From: Bacteriovoracaceae bacterium
GTDB taxonomy: Bacteria > Bdellovibrionota > Bacteriovoracia > Bacteriovoracales > Bacteriovoracaceae
NCBI GenBank assembly: GCA_018649885.1
Contig: JABIHA010000011.1
Location: 1 to 64,000, forward strand
Length of the DNA stretch: 64,000 nucleotides
Direction of reading: 5' to 3'
Within the stretch, counting starts at the first letter, position 1. Each line of letters opens with the position of its first letter. Under the pieces are notes generated by a model. It made no database searches. It was not told where the DNA came from and saw only the letters and a program-made list of their open reading frames with translations. The translations under genes were made by a program, and so were the position numbers. Shown here piece by piece: positions 61,762 to 64,000 of the stretch.

Positions 61762-63042
61762 CTATTTTACAGGTTCAAATATGGCCTGATCACCAAGAGT
61801 TTCTTCTATGCGAAGCAACTGGTTGTACTTTTCCATCCGATCAGAACGACTAGCTGACCCCGTTTTAATGTGGCCTGCACCTGAAGCCACGCTGAGATCA
61901 CTAATAAAGCTATCGCCAGTTTCACCTGAGCGGTGTGAGATGATAGCCTTGAGTCCGTTTTTAAATGCCAAATCAAGAGTGTCAAAGGTCTCACTGAGAG
62001 TTCCAATTTGATTGACCTTGATCAATATGGCATTGGCCTGCTTCTCTTCTATACCCTTGGCGAGTATCTTCTTGTTGGTGACAAATAAGTCGTCACCAAT
62101 AATCACTACGCGTTCCCCAAGCTCTCTTGTCATGTTTACCCAGCCATTAAAATCAGCTTCGGCATGACCATCTTCGATAGAATAGATCGGGTATTTGTCC
62201 ATTAAACTTGAGTAATATCCTACCATGTCTTGTGAGCTAAACTCCTTAGATTGCATGAGATATTTCCCATCTTGATAGAATTCTGAGCTAGCAGAGTCTA
62301 AGGCCAGTGAGATATCACTACCCGGCTCATATCCAGCAGATTTTATTGACTCTAAAATTAGATCAATGGCCTCTTCATGAGATGACAAATTGGGTGCAAA
62401 GCCCCCCTCATCGCCTACATTAGTGGAATAACCTTTTCCGGATAACACTTTTTTAAGAGCATGAAATGTTTCAACACCCGCTCTAAAATTCTCACTAAAA
62501 CTTTTTTTCATATGGGGAACAATCATGAATTCTTGAATATCAAGATTATTAGAAGCATGCTCTCCGCCGTTAATTATATTCATTAAGGGAGTGGGAAGAG
62601 AGAGCTTCCCTCCTGCATTTGGACACTTTAAATCCTCAAATAAATAAAGAAAAAGAGGCTTTTTGACATCTAAGGCCCCTGCTCTTGCACAGGCCAAACT
62701 GACGGCGAGCATTGCATTGGCACCCAAATTCTTTTTATATTCATCGCCATCTAAATCCAGCATTTTTTGATCAATATCTCTTTGGTCACACACTTCCATT
62801 CCCAAAACTTGTGGAGCAATTTTGTCCATAATATTGGCAACGGCCTTTCTAACTGATTTTCCGCAGTAATAGCTTTTATCACCATCTCTAAGCTCTAGGG
62901 CCTCTCTACTGCCTGTTGAAGCGCCTGAAGGCACAGCTGCTCTGCCAAGGTTACCCAAACTGGTAAGTACATCAACCTCTACCGTCGGATTTCCTCTAGA
63001 ATCTAGAATTTGTCTTGCATGAATTTTTTCTATTTTTGACAT
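61762..63042 (-). CDS. eno: Enolase
   Basis: The 426-residue glycolytic enzyme interconverts 2-phosphoglycerate and phosphoenolpyruvate. Motifs are [80 protein letters not shown] and [22 protein letters not shown] at 63042 is used for its GAGGTC ribosome site; a longer frame adds seven unsupported residues. Downstream of cpaF on the same strand. Confidence 0.96.
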   Translation of the reverse strand: MSKIEKIHARQILDSRGNPTVEVDVLTSLGNLGRAAVPSGASTGSREALELRDGDKSYYCGKSVRKAVANIMDKIAPQVLGMEVCDQRDIDQKMLDLDGDEYKKNLGANAMLAVSLACARAGALDVKKPLFLYLFEDLKCPNAGGKLSLPTPLMNIINGGEHASNNLDIQEFMIVPHMKKSFSENFRAGVETFHALKKVLSGKGYSTNVGDEGGFAPNLSSHEEAIDLILESIKSAGYEPGSDISLALDSASSEFYQDGKYLMQSKEFSSQDMVGYYSSLMDKYPIYSIEDGHAEADFNGWVNMTRELGERVVIIGDDLFVTNKKILAKGIEEKQANAILIKVNQIGTLSETFDTLDLAFKNGLKAIISHRSGETGDSFISDLSVASGAGHIKTGSASRSDRMEKYNQLLRIEETLGDQAIFEPVK

Positions 63043-63144
63043 GGGTGACCTCACTTGGAACAAATGTGTTCGTCATTAAACCACGTTCCGACTAATTCGC
63101 CTAGACTCTGAATGGTCATTTTAATTTATAAAGAAATTTTTCTT

Positions 63145-64000
63145 CTATGCAGCTTTTTTTGAGATCTTTTGAACCCATTCGGGAGCAATAAATTTTGACT
63201 TGGGAAATGGCAGCTTATTAACCACTATCTGATCGAAGAAAGTGGGAAGGTAGTTGCAAGCAACCACCTCCCCAATGTACTTCCCGGTCTGCTCATCTTT
63301 GCCCGTTTGCATCCACCTAAAAATGTCACGCACAATATAACGACCGAATTCATCTACTCCTAAAACTTCACTAATATGAGAGGTTCTTCTACCACCATCA
63401 GAATAACGACTGCACTGGACCACCAACTGAAGGGCCGAGCCCACCATTTTTCTTACTGCATCGGGAGGAATTTGTGTATCCCCCATAAGTGCTAAGGTCT
63501 CAAGTCTAGTGCATGCCTCCGAAGGGTTATTGGCGTGAACCGTGCCCATAGAACCATCATGACCAGTATTCATAACTTGAATCAAATCCATTGCCTCTAC
63601 CCCACGAACTTCACCGACAATAATCCTATCAGGCCTTAGTCTCATAGCACTTTGTACTAAATGGGTGATACTCACTGGTTTGATTCCTCTATCTTTATTT
63701 TCATGTCTGGCCTCAAAATACACCACATGCTCAGCATCCACCTGTAGCTCTGCTGCATCTTCTATGACCAGTAATCTTTGAGTTTTTGGAATTCTTCCCC
63801 CCAGAACATTGAGCATAGTGGTTTTACCAGAGCCCGTTCCCCCAGAGACTAAAATATTTTTACCTAAATGAACGCAGATATCTAAAAAGCGAGCAGCATC
63901 AGCGGAAAGAGATCCAAAATTAATAAGGTCTTTTAAGGTCAAATCATCTTTTGAAAATTTTCTGATGGCAACTGTTGTACCCATTTTTGCCATTGGAGGT
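63145..64000 (-). CDS. cpaF: CpaF/TadA-type secretion ATPase, 3' part (runs off window)
   Basis: About 285 C-terminal residues of a type IV pilus/Tad assembly ATPase. Walker A SGGTGSGKTTMLNV, Asp box VIEDAAELQV, Walker B RPDRIIVGEVRG and His box GHDGSMGTVHANN are present. The frame is open at 64000 (PPMAKMGTTVAIRKF), so the start lies outside. Other Tad genes would be expected beyond the edge. The product powers pilin assembly at the inner membrane; Tad/Flp pili matter in prey attachment of predators. Confidence 0.93.
   Translation of the reverse strand, partial: PPMAKMGTTVAIRKFSKDDLTLKDLINFGSLSADAARFLDICVHLGKNILVSGGTGSGKTTMLNVLGGRIPKTQRLLVIEDAAELQVDAEHVVYFEARHENKDRGIKPVSITHLVQSAMRLRPDRIIVGEVRGVEAMDLIQVMNTGHDGSMGTVHANNPSEACTRLETLALMGDTQIPPDAVRKMVGSALQLVVQCSRYSDGGRRTSHISEVLGVDEFGRYIVRDIFRWMQTGKDEQTGKYIGEVVACNYLPTFFDQIVVNKLPFPKSKFIAPEWVQKISKKAA

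Overview
The window is AT-rich, densely coded bacterial DNA with many 1-50 bp gene overlaps. It looks like a chromosomal segment of a motile, Gram-negative, Bdellovibrionota-type (Bacteriovorax/Peredibacter-like) organism. Supporting signs are a TIGR02147-family regulator, polar-flagellum genes, two lytic transglycosylases, many exported hydrolases and HExxH proteins, a CpaF/TadA pilus ATPase, and a zinc-free ribosomal protein S4. The assignment is inference from gene content; no rRNA or complete tRNA is present.

Layout. 1-0.17 kb: the end of an IS481-type insertion sequence. 0.26-8.6 kb: Slt-type transglycosylase, a HAMP membrane protein, Mrp Fe-S carrier, a DUF4388-like/ribbon-helix-helix pair, and an overlapping histidine kinase - response regulator - NAD kinase set. 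8.6-15.1 kb: a flagellar export and glycosylation block (fliD, fliS, a FliT-like protein, a Maf-N-like protein, two family-9 glycosyltransferases and a 44-aa protein). 15.4-20.2 kb: a polytopic membrane protein, then a CysQ-like phosphatase - rlmE - penicillin-binding protein operon. 20.17-20.88 kb: an unusual element with ~185-bp inverted repeats around a broken four-helix-bundle (S23/IVP) gene. 20.9-28.9 kb: a TetR regulator divergent from an atypical OmpR regulator, MarR-GNAT, transglycosylase lipoprotein, PilZ protein, O-methyltransferase, PAP2 phosphatase, rpsD and two exported proteins. 28.9-44.9 kb: phosphoesterase-lectin fusion, a short-chain reductase, metH, an exported HExxH protein with its TIGR02147 neighbour, an AstE/AspA-like and GCS2-like pair, thiolase, a Spy-like polybasic protein and an acidic-repeat esterase lipoprotein. 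45.2-56.9 kb: a purine/urate catabolic cluster. 57.0-64 kb: envelope proteins, a degenerate sensor, enolase and CpaF.

The most interesting metabolic unit is a tightly overlapped six-gene operon on the minus strand (ygfK-like, ygeX, ygeY, xdhD-like, ssnA, a ureidopropionase-like amidase), facing a plus-strand hydantoinase gene. It resembles the E. coli/gut-anaerobe urate cluster, which ends at 2,3-diaminopropionate and pyruvate. This version differs in three ways: YgfK lacks its central flavin/NAD domain, no FAD subunit or carbamoyltransferase gene is nearby, and a nitrilase-family amidase is present. For a predator that degrades prey nucleic acids, this would be a way to turn purines into pyruvate and ammonia.

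Two further structures fit no standard label. One is a two-copy dispersed hairpin (5022-5120 and 32265-32369) whose core is conserved while its long arms have changed in both halves together. The other is the inverted-repeat/S23 element at 20.17-20.88 kb.
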